Positions 46,601-58,316 of a stretch of DNA of 64,000 bases are shown here, one piece after another. Numbering within the stretch: position 1 is the first letter of the stretch; each line of letters begins with the position of its first letter. A model generated the notes under the pieces. It did no database searches, was not told the origin of the DNA, and saw nothing but the letters and a program-made list of their open reading frames with translations. The translations under genes were made by a program, and so were the position numbers. The DNA is taken from contig CM062387.1 of NCBI GenBank assembly GCA_031310005.1, positions 186,001 to 250,000 of the forward strand, in the 5' to 3' direction. The DNA is from Dactylellina haptotyla (lineage: Eukaryota; Ascomycota; Orbiliomycetes; Orbiliales; Orbiliaceae).

Positions 46601-48742
46601 TTGTTGACTACTGTTCTAACATTCTTAGAAGACGCCCAAAGGATATCTTCCTTTGTTCAGGTTTTATACCTTACTTCATACATGAAGAGTGATTGGTACA
46701 AACGATTCCCTAGGCAATTTGGTCCTCTCCATATAGCAGCGTATTGGGGTATAGACTCCCTTGTCGCTGATTTGCTTCAAAAAGGTATCGACATCAATAG
46801 TAAAGATACCTATGGAGTAACAGCACTACAACTAGCCGCCAGGAATAACCACGATACTTTATTACAGATACTACTTAAAGAAGGCGCCCACGTCAATTCC
46901 CGCAATAAAAAGGGAGAAACAGCTCTAACATGGGCGGCTAGGAAGGGGCACACAAAGATTGTTGGAGAGTTACTCAGATATAACGCAAATATTAAGCTCA
47001 AGGACGATGATGGATGGACTGCTTTGGATTGGGCAGTTACAATTGGAAATCATCAATTGGTCAAAATACTCCTAGAACACCATGTTTTTAACAATGCGGA
47101 GAGCAGCATATTAGCCACAGCGTTTATTCAAGCTGCCTCAGAAGGCCATGAGGGGATAGCACAGACTTTGTTGGAATATGGAGTCGATGCGAATATAAAA
47201 GATAAAAACGGGAGCACGGCACTTGATTGGGCAGTAACACATGGCCACGATAAGGTCGTAGGGGTACTCTTGTCTAACAAAGCGGACGTCAATTCGAGAG
47301 ATGCATATCGTAATACTGCACTACACTGGGCAGTGCGTCATGAGGGGATTGCAAAATTACTGATAGAGCACGGTGCCGATATCAACGCTAAAAATAACAT
47401 AGGACACACACCATTGTCATGGGCAGTCCAAGATGGCCTGCCGGAGGTTGTAGAGTTGCTCCTCCAAAACCAGGCAGATGTCAACTCAAAAGAAAATAGC
47501 GGATTCACAGCATTACACCGGGCTGCGATGAAAGGGCACGAAGCTCTTGTGAAGCTTCTTCTGAAGAATGGAGCAAACATAGCATCGGTGGACAGAGACG
47601 GATGGACTCCTTTACATGTGGCCGCCATGAAAGAACACAGTGAAGTATTAAATCTCATTATGAACAAAAGCCAAAATAAAGATGAGATCGCAGTAATAGA
47701 ATGGGTTGCTGTCCAATTTCGAGATCATAGGAGAAAAGCATTGTTGGAGAAGAAGACTGTAGAGAAGTCGCTTGCCTATACGGCGGTTTCGCCTCTAGGA
47801 GCAGCCGTGCAGGATCAACAGTTAGGCCTAGTAGCAGAACTGACAGAAAACGGGTCTGATGTGAATGGGAAGGACCCAGCAGGATGGACCCCTTTGATTT
47901 TAGCTTCTTGTCAAGGTTTCGATGAAGCTGCAAAGCTGCTCCTAATGAAAGGAGCCGATCCTAATATCACGGGAACTGACAAGCGAACGGCATTACATTG
48001 GGCAGTTTCATACGGAAATGAATCAATTGTGCATTTGTTGATTGAGCATGGAAGCGATGTCAACGCAGAGGCATATGGCTGGACTGCCTTGCTTCTGGCA
48101 GCAAAGAATGGACGCCCAGAAATTTCTCAGTTCCTGTTAGAGAACGGAGCTGATGCCCGAGCTGTGGATTACCGAGATCGAACGGCACTACATTGGGCCG
48201 CTACGAATGGCGATCAATTAACTTTGGAACTCTTGCTTGCTGCAGGCGTTGAGTTGAATGCCGCTGATTGCTGGGGGAAAACACCTCTGGTCTACGGAAT
48301 TGAAAATGGACATGAGCAGGCCGTGAGGCTCCTCCTCGAATCTGGGGTCGACATTAACGTGAAAGCCCAAGATGGATCCACGGCACTCCATTTCGCAACC
48401 TGGATGGAAGATGACACTATCGTCAGTTTGCTGATAGAAGGCGGTGCACATATTCAATCAGAAGATCAAGTAGGTATAACTCCAATGGATATCGCTGTCT
48501 TACTGGATTCCGAAAATATCGCCGAGCTTCTGCGGGGTAAAGGCAGTCATATTAAGTCAGAGCCTCGATGGTTTGCAGTAGACGATGGGACTGACACAGA
48601 TGATGGCGTATTTGATGGATACGAGATTGACGATCCCGATGATATTGATAAAAATTGCGAAATATATACGAGAACTGAGCCTTTGAGCAAGCGTGTACAG
48701 AAATTGCGTACACGACAGAAAAAGGTTAGTATCCACGCGTAA
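43652..48742 (+). CDS. NLR: Goodbye-like N-terminus, NACHT, ankyrin repeats
   Basis: A fungal STAND/NLR protein of 1438 aa, a family tied to non-self recognition and regulated cell death. Exons: 43652-43942, 44014-44064, 44124-44322, 44724-45197, 45255-45279, 45339-45624, 45689-45966 and 46030-48742. Residues about 10-200 resemble the Goodbye-type N-terminal domain of fungal STAND proteins (ARANNIRMIAKKWMEPIGK). Walker A is G337-NPGVG-K343-S344 and lies across the exon 4/5 junction. Walker B is FIFIDALDEL (436-445). A sensor motif Phe-Ile-Thr-Ser-Arg-Pro is at 468-473. A winged-helix-like region follows, then about 18 ankyrin units (765-1372) with a 40-residue break after the tenth. The C-terminus is acidic then basic. 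Every key motif and junction is intact. Intron 3 is 401 nt, far longer than the rest. Confidence 0.85.
46718..48540 (+). repeat. Coding ankyrin repeat array, about 18 units
   Basis: Units of about 33 codons recur through the last exon of the NLR gene, recognisable by Gly-x-Thr-Ala/Pro-Leu-x-x-Ala and a later Leu-Leu-x-x-Gly-Ala-Asp. Copies are clearly diverged from each other. Unit 7 (HWAVRHEGIAKLLIEHG) is shortened. The spacer at about 47665-47780 lacks the ankyrin pattern. Confidence 0.85.
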
Positions 48743-49156
48743 AGCTTTCAGCAGGTAGCTCGGTGCTACTGAGTGTCTACAAATTTTGTATTGTTGACGA
48801 GAGCATTTCGGATAACCCACTTCGGCCATTCAAAAGAAAATTGATAATAATTTATTATATTTTGGATAACTCTTGGTCATCTTTCACAATGAATTCATCG
48901 GTTTGGGGTTGAGATAATAATACGAGATCTCGTAGCCGTATTAGAATGTGATAAAATATTTAGGAATTGTTGACGCCTAAAACTCATTTTACGCGACATT
49001 TATGTTGCGCACATAAATAGCACTCACGCCCCAATAGACTTGTGGTCAAGGTTAGCACCTCAGAATTTTATTCAGGATTCGGAATCGACATAATATGGGT
49101 GCTCCGAGACCAATTAAAGATAAAGGATTTGTCTCTCTCGCGAATTGGATACTAAA
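48743..49156. other. Intergenic between convergent genes
   Basis: About 410 AT-rich bases between the NLR and SET genes; no coding or repeat signal seen. Confidence 0.5.
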
Positions 49157-50351
49157 TCAGTTCTCTAATCTAGCTATAGCAGAGACTAGGAGCGTGCTGA
49201 TCTGTTCCCAGCGTCTTTCCAGAGTTTCTCTTTGGCAAGGTCGCCCCTCCACAAGTGCCTTTACTTGGCCAACCCGTCCATGGACAACATCCAAATATGC
49301 TTTCAGCGTCTTCAAAACAATTTCATCTATCGCTAGCTGATATTCGTCCTCAGCATCCATACCATGTGCTACCAAATATAACCACTTTTTTAGGGGCACG
49401 CATAATATACTCAATGCGATTTGAGAGCGGTAGCATAATGTATCCTTATCCAAGACATAATTCCCCAAAAAGCCCTTCTCCTTGAGAATTCGCTTTTGGT
49501 TCTCGGAAAAAAGCGGCAAATAGACATCGTCCAAGCAAACCTCGTCCCATTCATTTTTTGTCAGAATAAAACCATATTCAGCAAATAGAAAGTCGTTGCT
49601 ATGCTTGCCATAGCAAGCGTATATTTCCTCGCCCTTCTTTAGCACCTTGTCTGTGCGAAACTCATACCCAGAGGATGAAAAGCTGACTTCGCACCCAGAA
49701 TCCGCATGGTTAAAGCAGTCGGCAAATGGAACTAGGGCTAAGCAGTCATCATGCTGAAATTTTATTCCATATTTTGCTTCCGGTGTGGTAAAATAAAATG
49801 TACGGCTGTTAACTGCATGCCAGTAGTACAGGAAAACATCGTAAGAGAGTGTTGTAAAAACACCAGAGACAACACTCCAATCGTGAGAAATCTTTGCTTG
49901 CTGTTTTTCTACAAGCATCAAGCAAGTTGGTGGTAGAAGCTTTTGCAGGGAAGGGTGCCACATCATTGGCATCACCTCGTCGAATTCTTCTTTAGAGGGT
50001 AGTATGGCTCGCCAACTAGAAAACGAGTCAGATGTGTCCATTGCAAGGTCGACGGCTAGGATAGCATTGACACTTGTGTTGCCAATGAGCTGATGAATTG
50101 TTTCGGGAAGTGTTTGAACATTTCGGAGAACAGAGGTAGGAACGGTTAAAATTGTATCACCCGCCTGACCAAACATTGGAGGTATATCAGAACATCAAAA
50201 CCGAAATATACTAGCAGGCTCAATCATAAAATACCTTTAAATCTTTTTCAGCTTTAATACCAAGTCCTTTCCCTGGTAGCCTATATATTGCAATATTATG
50301 GGCTACCACGCCATGCGCAAAAGCCCAACTAGTAAAATCTTCAATGTCCAT
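49157..50351 (-). CDS. SET-domain lysine methyltransferase, SETD6/RKM-like
   Basis: Transfers methyl groups from S-adenosylmethionine to lysine, most likely on a non-histone or ribosomal protein. Exons 50351-50235 and 50164-49157 (70-nt intron) give 374 aa. The first exon supplies RLPGKGLGIKAEKDLKAGD, the usual start of the SET fold with its Gly-x-Gly. The core shows DCFNHADSGCEVSF (the Asn-His motif that binds the cofactor) and GEEIYACYGKHSNDFLFAEY (the Tyr-bearing pseudoknot). An insert between the two halves and a C-terminal helical substrate-binding region are as in SETD3/SETD6-type enzymes, and the length is close to usual. No signal peptide. Upstream of 50351 lies a duplicated, mutated segment belonging to a different gene. 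Confidence 0.8.
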
Positions 50352-50978
50352 CGCATTAGGTCAACCAAGGTCTTGGTGCTGATAAAATTTCGGAAAGTGG
50401 TTGTGAACTAGGTGCTTTAGATATCTCGAGACTGAAAACTCTGGATAGCAAGTAGCAAGGTTGTATTGTAAACTAGACGCAAATTACCGAACGACAAGCC
50501 ACGAATAAAAAAAAGTCATGGAAAGAGGAAATTTTGAATGAAAATAAGTGGTAAAAAACGTCCATCTTTTGGTGGGGACAGGCTCTGTAACAGAGTTTTT
50601 CCCCTTGGCAGTTATCGATAATCTTATCTGTGAGTAAAGATGATACCGTGTGCGCGTATAATCCATCACATTATAACCTGCTGACTATAAAGTATACTTA
50701 CTTATTAACCGCGGTATCTTTTGAGGTCACTGGCTAGCAGTATCAGAGAAGAAGATGTAGCTACCAAGAGAAGTTGAAACTGGAGGGTGTTCCTTTGCCA
50801 AAGAAGTACTCTCGAGTTTGAAGCTAAAGTCTTGTGGTGTCCCTCATTATTATCTTACCGATTTGAAATTTTCTTGGAAGAGTATCGATTAACCTTAACA
50901 ACACCACACTAAGATTGGGCGATTTAGAATGAAAATGCGGATTTTCGGATGCTTTTCGTAGTGTTACATACGGTCGAT

Positions 50979-51170
50979 ACCCCAAAGATGGCAAACAAAA
51001 CCAATCAAAGAAGGCGATGACCCCGGCCTGCTCCTCATCAACCTTTGAGATTGTGATTGTCCAACATTCAGCGGACTAGGGTGGTATTGGGATATCGGAC
51101 CCAACCAGAAACGGTAGAGCAGCACACGTTGGTACAGCTTACGGGCGGTCCGGATACGGAGGAGCAACCG
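50979..51170 (+). pseudogene. RIP-like mutated partial copy of the 51555 gene
   Basis: 192 bases align with 51563-51755, the first 64 or so codons of the gene at 51555. I count about 24 differences: 19 transitions, of which 16 have T or A here where the intact gene has C or G, many in CpG (for example TCG to TTG and CCGG to CCAA). A one-base gap and new stop codons destroy the frame. It lies just before the second duplicated block, 51186-51565. Confidence 0.75.
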
Positions 51171-51185
51171 ATACTGTAGAGACTA

Positions 51186-51565
51186 GATGGCAGGCAACTC
51201 AATTGTTCTGAACCGCAATGGTGGGCTGTTCGCTGAGTGGTGTCGTGAATTTGCGCTTAATTCTGGCCTATGAGCATGATTTATTTTCGTGATAGCATTT
51301 TTGGGTCTCCTCTGGTAAACGAGAAAGTTAAGAATCTGTGGTAGTTTAATGTGACATCGCCACAGCTAAGGCGCGACGACAAAATGGAACTGGCGATGAG
51401 AGCCTTGATACTCAATCTATTTATCTCCCAAGCCCTGGGCCTAATCATAAGCGCGGTACCCAAGGGCTCAAACTCCATCAACATCCCAAACCAACGGCGT
51501 GCGTAGCCCACACTAAAATAAAATCCTATATAAGCTAACGGATATATAGTATGCATGCCTCAACC
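51186..51565. repeat. Upstream region of the 51555 gene, duplicated at 39.6 kb
   Basis: Matches 39641-40012 over its full length. Here it directly precedes and overlaps the start of the gene at 51555, so it is the native position of a promoter-like block. It contains TATATAAG-like (51530) and TATATAGT (about 51544) elements. Confidence 0.7.
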
Positions 51566-53248
51566 CCAAAGATGGCAAACAGAACTAATGAAACAAGGCG
51601 ACGACCCCGGCCTGCTCCTCATCGACCCTCGAGATCGCGACTGTCCGGCGTTCAGCGGGCCAGGGTGGTACTGGGATATCGGACCCAACCGGAAGACGGT
51701 GGAGCAGCACACTTTGATACAACTTACGGGCGGGCCGGATACGGAGGAGCAACCGGGGGTGACGCATTCGTTGGATCCGTTGGCGAGACTGCACTTTGGG
51801 GTGTTGGATCCTGGGAAGATATACCGCAGCGAGTACGCTTACAATTACTACGTAGATATGATAGAACCAGGGCTAATCATGTTGGGTGGTGATAGGTTTC
51901 GGGTGAAGCGGAACGGGGTATACCAGAATTTCGAAACGAATCGGCCGCAAGATGCGTCGGTTAAAGTGGGGGATATTTTGGAGTTCTGGGGGCCCTCGCC
52001 GCCTGGTGAACGGCAATTATATCGTGAGTGATGCTTTTTGTTAAAATAAAGACACGCAGCTTACCACTCGTAATAGTGCAAAGCCTGTTCAACTACGAGG
52101 TTCAAACGCAGATCTTCACGCTGGTAAGGGAGACCACGGCGAGGTTTACATGGGGCCCGCAACCGGCGACAGAATTACACGTGATGGATTTGGGGTTCCA
52201 GGAGGTTGCGCTGCCGTATTCGAGTAACGAAGAGCATGAGATAAAGGAAGATATAAGACTGATAGACGAGAGGACAAAGGTTGAAAAGGAAAAGTCGAAG
52301 CCGGGCTTTTGTGGGTTAGGTGGGATCTGTAGTGCCGCTGCTCGTGGACTCAGTCGAATATTCGGCGGGAAGAGAAAAGAGGGGCCGCGGATTGAGATTC
52401 CAGGTCTCAATATCGATAGTAGCCCGGTAGATGCTTCGACAGATCCGTTCTCGTCGCATAGGCATCTCAGACCGGATTCACGGCCGGAGTCGAGAGAGAA
52501 CTCAATATTCACACCCCGAGAGAGCGAGTTGGATATCGAATACGGTGCCGAGGATGTATTCGAACCGAGGGTTCCAGAGCAGCAGCAGAAGTTTAACCTT
52601 TTCAAGCCGACAAGGTTGCGGGCTGATGAGGTTGCCGATATACTCCAGAAGATTACAGAGAGCCCGGAGAAAGAAGAGGAGTTTACTATATACACTGAAG
52701 AGAAGGGTGGTGACGAGCTGGAGGATACCATGATAGGAGTGGGGGACGATATACCGGACGAACTAGTAGTCCCGGAGGTAGAGTTTGGGATTGGGAACCT
52801 CCAGACGCCGCAATTCGGAGAGCAGGCAGATCAACAGGCATATTCCACTAGAGGTGAGAACAGCGGTGATAATAATATTGACATACCGATAATGAAATCT
52901 CCTCGTTCGCCAGAGATCATATCACCAGCTATCCAACTAGACGAGAGCGAGACGTTCCGTCGCAGGATTGCGGATAGACGGTATACGACGTACGTCAGGT
53001 GTGTGCAGGCACTGCTTCATAGAGAAAACGGTGAGGCGGACGAGGAGATCCAGAATCTGGTAGATCACGGTTGGGGGCTATACTCGCCCATGGACTTCGA
53101 GGAAGCCTTGGCCAGCAGGAGCCCTCTGCCTCAGTGCCCGAAGAGCCGGCAGGACATCGTGAACCTGGCCATCGACCAAGGTCACCCGCGCTACTTCCCG
53201 CCGGGCGCGACCGGGGCCAATCCGCAAAGCGGCGTCGGGTATACTTAG
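51555..53248 (+). CDS. Hypothetical protein, two exons, disordered middle
   Basis: Exons 51555-52023 and 52077-53248 (53-nt intron, GTGAGT donor, TAATAG acceptor) give 546 aa. Not recognised. The first 150 residues look globular, with aromatic-rich segments (FSGPGWYWDIGPN, YRSEYAYNYYVDMIEPGL). Residues 190-440 are rich in Glu/Asp/Arg/Ser/Pro and probably disordered. A C-terminal helical unit includes RRIADRRYTTYVRCVQALL and a short Pro/Gly tail. No signal or membrane segment. The 5' coding end is duplicated in mutated form at 50979-51170, and the upstream block at 39641-40012, so this is the surviving member of a small local duplication. The ATG chosen is the first after the duplicated upstream block. 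Confidence 0.7.
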
Positions 53249-53809
53249 TTCTATCAGTGTATTCAAGAGCTATATATTTATTTACATAAATAATTAATAT
53301 TGAATGAGTTTCCAACACATGTGATAATCAGAAGCCAACACATTTACTCTGTTGCAGTTTGTTTCTTAATACCAAAACGGGATGGCGCGGGAATCTTACG
53401 TCACGATGGCAGGGCAGCAAGGCCGGAAATCCACGAGCGAAACGTCATTCGGCAGGAAGCAGAGAGAAGGCGCCGGGGAGTGTTTGGGGCCGTGAGCTTG
53501 TCGTATGACGATATTCGGTGGGAGTTGTTTAGCAAATTGGCTGCTGAAAGAGCCTAAAGAAGCGAATTGGCGGTGCAAGCGCCTATTCTTCTCCTGCAGG
53601 ATCTGTTTATCTGTTTGTCTATTCGGGCGATGAGCTGAGCTGTGCGGGGGATTAAATAATCTCCATCGTGCGCCTGCTCAATTTCCCTTTTCTTCCTTTT
53701 GCGAATTTTAATCTTACATTGCGCTTCGAAATATAATCTGTAGCTTTCCTTTACTGCTCGCCTCCGCTTAACCTCGCCCGTACCTGAGAGATCACCGCCC
53801 GTTTCTATC
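53249..53809. other. Intergenic, likely promoter of the SH3 gene
   Basis: About 560 bases. A 50-codon Arg-rich plus-strand stretch near 53420-53557 has some protein-like character (RWELFSKLAAERA) but no start or splice support. Confidence 0.35.
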
Positions 53810-55392
53810 ATGGCGAATCCGGACAGGTTCTTCATGGCGTCGCCGCGCTTCTACGTGGAGAAGGACCGCGCTGTGAACGACGTCTCCGACTACCGTAAAG
53901 CACCCATTTATATAAATTCTATATATTACAACCGTGGTTAACAGTTTGAATAGGCTATCACAGAGACTACTCCGGGCGCCACTCGATCTCCGATCTGTCG
54001 CTGTCGTCCTACCGTCCGTACGATCGCAGAATGGAACGATCCGGCCGCTGGGACCTAGCCTACTCGCGCTCCTCTCGCCGCTCCCGGTCCAGATCGAGCT
54101 CGAGTTCTCGGTCCAGCAGCAGCGATAGAACCAGGACGACCCGCCGCTCGCATCGGTCAAAGTCCACCTCCCACCACCACAACCATCGAAGTCGCTCAAC
54201 CAGACATAAAGACAGACGGCACCGGCACCACCGCAGTCGCTCGTCCGATTCCGATTCTTCCTCGTCGAGCGAAAGTCTCTCCTCGCTTTCGACGCTGACA
54301 ATCGGCCGCCCGCCGCAGTTCGTCACGCCTATCCACGAGTTCCCCAAGAGCGAGAGGGGTGACCTTGCAATTAGAGTCGGAGATATCATCGAAGTCAAAC
54401 GGTTGGTCGACAAGAATTGGTACAAGGGGACCAATCTCTCGACTAAGAAGAAGGGAATCTTCCCCATCGCCTACGTCAAGGAAGTCGAAGTCTCCAGCAC
54501 CAAAACAATCGAACCCTTATCCGGCGGCAGAAGAGCGGCCAGCCAGTCTAGAACGCATGAGAAGATGATCGTCGAATTGCCCAAAGAGACAGAGAGGAAG
54601 GGCAGTTTCTTCTACCCCACCGACACCGTCATCGTGCGCGACAGAGGCAACAAGACAACCGAGACCGGGTTCCAGGAGATCGATCAGGATGTGATCCTCA
54701 TCAGACCCAAGGATACCATCAACAACGAGGCCGCGAGACAGGTCAGGGCGACATCCGAGGTGGAGATCAACAACGCCGGGCACAAGCATGTTGAAGAGGA
54801 AATCGTCGTCGTGGGACCGCACAGGCACGGCGCACCACCTGTAGTGAAGGACGAGAAGATCATCATCCCGATCCGCCGCAAGGAGATCTCGATGGCCGAA
54901 ATCTCCGAGTACGCGAACAACTTCCCGGACGTGGACATCGAGAGGTTCAAAACGGGCTCCAGACGCCGCGCTGTATCCGAACGCAGAACCGTCGAAAAGC
55001 CGGATAAAGTGGTGATCGAACGGCCGGTCATCGTCGAAAGACCCCGTAAGATTGTCGTGGAAACTCCCAGAGAAATCGAAGAAGCCGACACGGTGTCCAG
55101 CCGGGGAAGTCGAGCGAGGGCGAGGTCCGCCAGGTCTACGAGAGAATATAGACTGGACAGAGACTCCAGTTACAGCCCCAGCCCGCCCCGCCGAACCAGG
55201 GAGTACAAAGCGCTTCCGCCGCCTCAGACGATCACATATAACGAGTACGGGGCACCGGTGTTAGTGGATACCAAGACCTTTGCACCCGCACCTGCGATGC
55301 CCCAACGCCCGTACTATTCGCAGAAAACGCTGGAGCCAGCTCCAGTGCCTCTGATACAGCAGGCTCGCATTCGTAGAACTTACGAAGTGTAG
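53810..55392 (+). CDS. SH3-domain protein with Arg/Ser-rich N-terminus
   Basis: Exons 53810-53894 and 53954-55392 (59-nt intron) give 507 aa. Residues about 50-130 are very rich in Arg, Ser and His, with RS dipeptides like those of splicing-related proteins. Residues about 158-205 form an SH3-type barrel: LAIRVGDIIEVKRLVDKNWY, then Gly-Ile-Phe-Pro-Ile-Ala-Tyr-Val, matching the second half of the SH3 signature. The usual Ala-Leu-Tyr-Asp-Tyr start is replaced by an Ile-His-Glu-Phe segment, so the peptide-binding surface may be reduced. The rest is Lys/Glu/Val-rich with short repeats of Ile-Val/Ile-Glu-Arg-Pro, then another RS stretch and a Pro/Tyr-rich tail. Probably a cytoplasmic or nuclear scaffold (inference). 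Confidence 0.75.
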
Positions 55393-55904
55393 TCTGGTTT
55401 CTTTTTAATGCGTATATGACTTATGACTGAAATCTTTCTTTGTATGCTTTGCGGAATTTGGAATTATATTTATATCATTTTTGTTTTCTGTTCTTTCTGG
55501 ATCGTTAGTACAAGCGATTTCTGATATCAACTTATGATGCTTTATATTTTGAGAATTCTATCGTTATTTTTATACTCACCAGCAGCGTCTCCGATTTCTT
55601 CACAGCATAAACTGCCTCTTGATTTGCACTCCAAATATGTAAATATCATTCCTTAGTGGTGGACCTGGTGTTCTTTCTGCTGAGGTTAGTAAATAAATGA
55701 TATTGTCTTCTTACAGCTGCCCGTCGCGTTGAGCGTAGTGATGAGGCCCTTCAACTGGTCGACATCTGCTGCCCAATTCAAGTTACCTGCGATGTGATAT
55801 ATCACCATCTTCATATTAGCCCTCTGCTCCTTTGATCTTTATATCACTGTGATATCTCTCCTTATCAGGCAGCCTCGCTGCTAGCACCATCCCTTCTTTG
55901 CAAA
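55393..55904. other. Intergenic between tandem genes
   Basis: About 510 AT-rich bases; the end of one gene and promoter of the next. No clear motif. Confidence 0.45.
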
Positions 55905-56871
55905 ATGGAGAACATCAGAGACTCGGCCACCACTCCACCGCCAAACTTCACAATCGAGACCAGAGAAATCGACCCCGACTTGATGGACGAAGACGAGGCC
56001 AAGAACGACGCCGCAGAGATCTTGTGCAGCCTGGCCACAGGTACCCGAATCGCAACTACATCTTCTGATATCTCAGCACAGGTCGCCATCCATCCCAGCA
56101 CCTCTGTTCAGCAATCTCCAACCTCTCCTCCCTTGGGTGTTAGTGACACCGACGAAGAAGACGAAGAGAACCTCGTCATCATCACGCTCCCTCCACCCGC
56201 TCGCCCGGAGACACCAAATCCAAACACCCAATTAGCCACATCGTCACCCCTCTCCCCCTCGGGCTCCAGACGAGCCCTTCAACCGCTGACTCCTCCACGC
56301 ATTGAACCACCCCTCACCCCTCAAACCCCAACGGGGAACAAGCAAGCGCACAGTTCAAACCCACACCGCTATAACAAACTCCGGTCCAAGCTTCGAAAAG
56401 ACCGGGAGCGCGAACTGATGAGCCAGAAGGGGAGCATGGGCACAAACAAACTGGAGGACCTTCGGATCAGAGAAAGAATGGTCAAACAGCTTCGCAAGAA
56501 CATAGTACGCCACTCTCTTTCTTCCCACCTTCCCTCCTCCTTCTCTTCAAATCCCTACCATCAAATTATACACCGAACTCGATTGACCGATATGCCATGA
56601 AACGCAGAGAGTTCCCGACGACGTCCGCGACGCCATCAAAAAACTGATCAAAGCCCTCCCGGAAATGGAAGACCAAACCTGGCGCAACAGACTCGAGAAG
56701 TTTAGTTTCCTCGATTTTTGCGAGATGTGGCGGTTTCAGTACCTCGAACCCGACGAGTTTATACACATCCAGGGCTGGGATAACACTACTCTCGACGATT
56801 CCGGGGCTGTTAGATACGTTATTGGGATTTGTCGTCAGGAGGCCGGGTTGTCCATGAACGGTGGGGGGTGA
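55905..56871 (+). CDS. Hypothetical protein, disordered N-terminus, conserved-looking C-terminal domain
   Basis: Exons 55905-56504 and 56608-56871 (103-nt intron, GTACGC donor, CGCAG acceptor) give 287 aa. The N-terminal 150 residues are Pro/Thr/Ser-rich and acidic, disordered. Residues about 155-200 are strongly basic and helical (NKLRSKLRKDRERELM). The second exon codes for a compact 88-residue unit with many aromatics (RLEKFSFLDFCEMWRFQYLE) that looks like a folded domain. I do not recognise it. No signal peptide. The basic plus acidic layout would suit a nuclear protein (inference). Confidence 0.6.
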
Positions 56872-57291
56872 TTTTGATATTTTTTGTTAGCTTTTATAGG
56901 ATATTTTTGGTGAGAATATGAGAGGTGGTTTTGGGCGTAACTAGACGATATATGCGCTAGGGCTCTATATTATTATGGCTGCTGCTATTATAAACTAGCT
57001 AGTGGTCATATCATACTCACCCCATGTGAACTTCAATGGGAGTGGGAGAGACTAATATTCATGCTTCATAAGTCTCCTGTCAAGTCAGAGTTTACAAACG
57101 CTTCTTGTGACTAGAAATAAAACTTTGCTTGCCATGCTCTTTGCAAAAAAGGCTTCATAATAATCAACAAACAGGGCCGTGGCCAGGGTATCAGTGGTAT
57201 AGTGTACAGAAAAAGGAAATTAAAAAAATGGCATGCTGTGTGCCCTGGGTATCAATAATACAACTTTCTCACTATAGTACTCCCGAGTCTA
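56872..57291. other. Intergenic between convergent genes
   Basis: About 420 bases, AT-rich, no feature identified beyond the two 3' ends. Confidence 0.5.
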
Positions 57292-57705
57292 TCAATCTTC
57301 CTCGTCGGTTGACTCGGAAGTCTCCCACTCAGACTCCCCACCAGCAACGGAGGAACACACATCCTCAGACGAAGAATCCAACCCCATCTCATCATACATG
57401 TCCAAAAAGGACGAAAGCAGCTCTCTCCAATCGACATATATGTCGAAGGAGACAAGCTCCGGGTTGTAGAGTAACTATATGCAACGGTTAGCTTTGATTG
57501 TCTTGATCATGGGGCTCATGGAATAACTTACCCCTTCGGAAGGCTTGGTCTTGGACCGTTTAGACGGCCCGTGCGAATCGATCGTAAAGATCGCATCCGG
57601 CTTTACTGGTTTCCCCATCTTGCGCTTGGTCTTGCGCGACATAGGGGGGAGGGCGTTAGAGGCATGGTAGACGGTGCGAGCCATCTTGATGTGAAAGTCT
57701 GCCAT
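57292..57705 (-). CDS. Small hypothetical protein, basic N-terminus, acidic C-terminus
   Basis: Exons 57705-57532 and 57474-57292 (57-nt intron, GTAAGT donor, TATAG acceptor, phase 0) give 118 aa. The first half is basic with two Lys/Arg clusters (SRKTKRKMGK and PSKRSKTK) that could act as nuclear localisation signals. The second half holds a hydrophobic helix (VDWRELLSSFLDMYDEM) followed by a Ser/Glu/Asp-rich acidic tail. Polarised charge of this kind is common in small chromatin or ribosome-biogenesis factors, but no family is recognised. Confidence 0.55.
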
Positions 57706-58316
57706 TTTTCTTAGTTTTTCAGGATTCTGAGTTTGTTTTAACTTGTTGAGAATATTGTAGGAGAGGAGATTGTTATTTTGTGATCTTTATTCTCTGAACG
57801 TTGCTGTTATATGGATTTTGCTTGAATTATCAGATTGTTTTGTATTGATAGAGCTTGAGTTATGTGGGGGAGAAGGAGGGGAAACGGCAACGAGGAGGAG
57901 GGGTATTTATACTCTAATTGCGAAATAACAGATAATTTATAACAGAGATCGTAGGACATTTAGGTGATATGATTACTTTCTCACGATAGCTACTCGATCG
58001 ACGTTACACACTACCAAATTGGGGGAGGACTTACGATAAAACATCGGACGAAAGGTGCTCGCCACGTGCGAAGTTTCGGTTATCTCGTGTCGATCTAATT
58101 ATCACCTTTGACGACAGGCAAGAATATGAATCACCTTTCGTAGGTATTTTCCATCAATTTTACAGCTTCTGCAGGTATACTATTGTCTCATATGAGACTG
58201 CTGTATTCATAATTGATAGGTCTGTAAAATTTAATTATTGTAGAAACAAATTGTACTAGCTTACGCCTTTTATACTCAAAGCAACTATCCTCAGACGCTA
58301 TTAAACAAAAGATAAA
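57706..58316. other. Intergenic, promoter side of the small gene
   Basis: About 610 bases; AT-rich with a pyrimidine-rich leader on the minus strand just upstream of 57705. No other feature. Confidence 0.45.
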
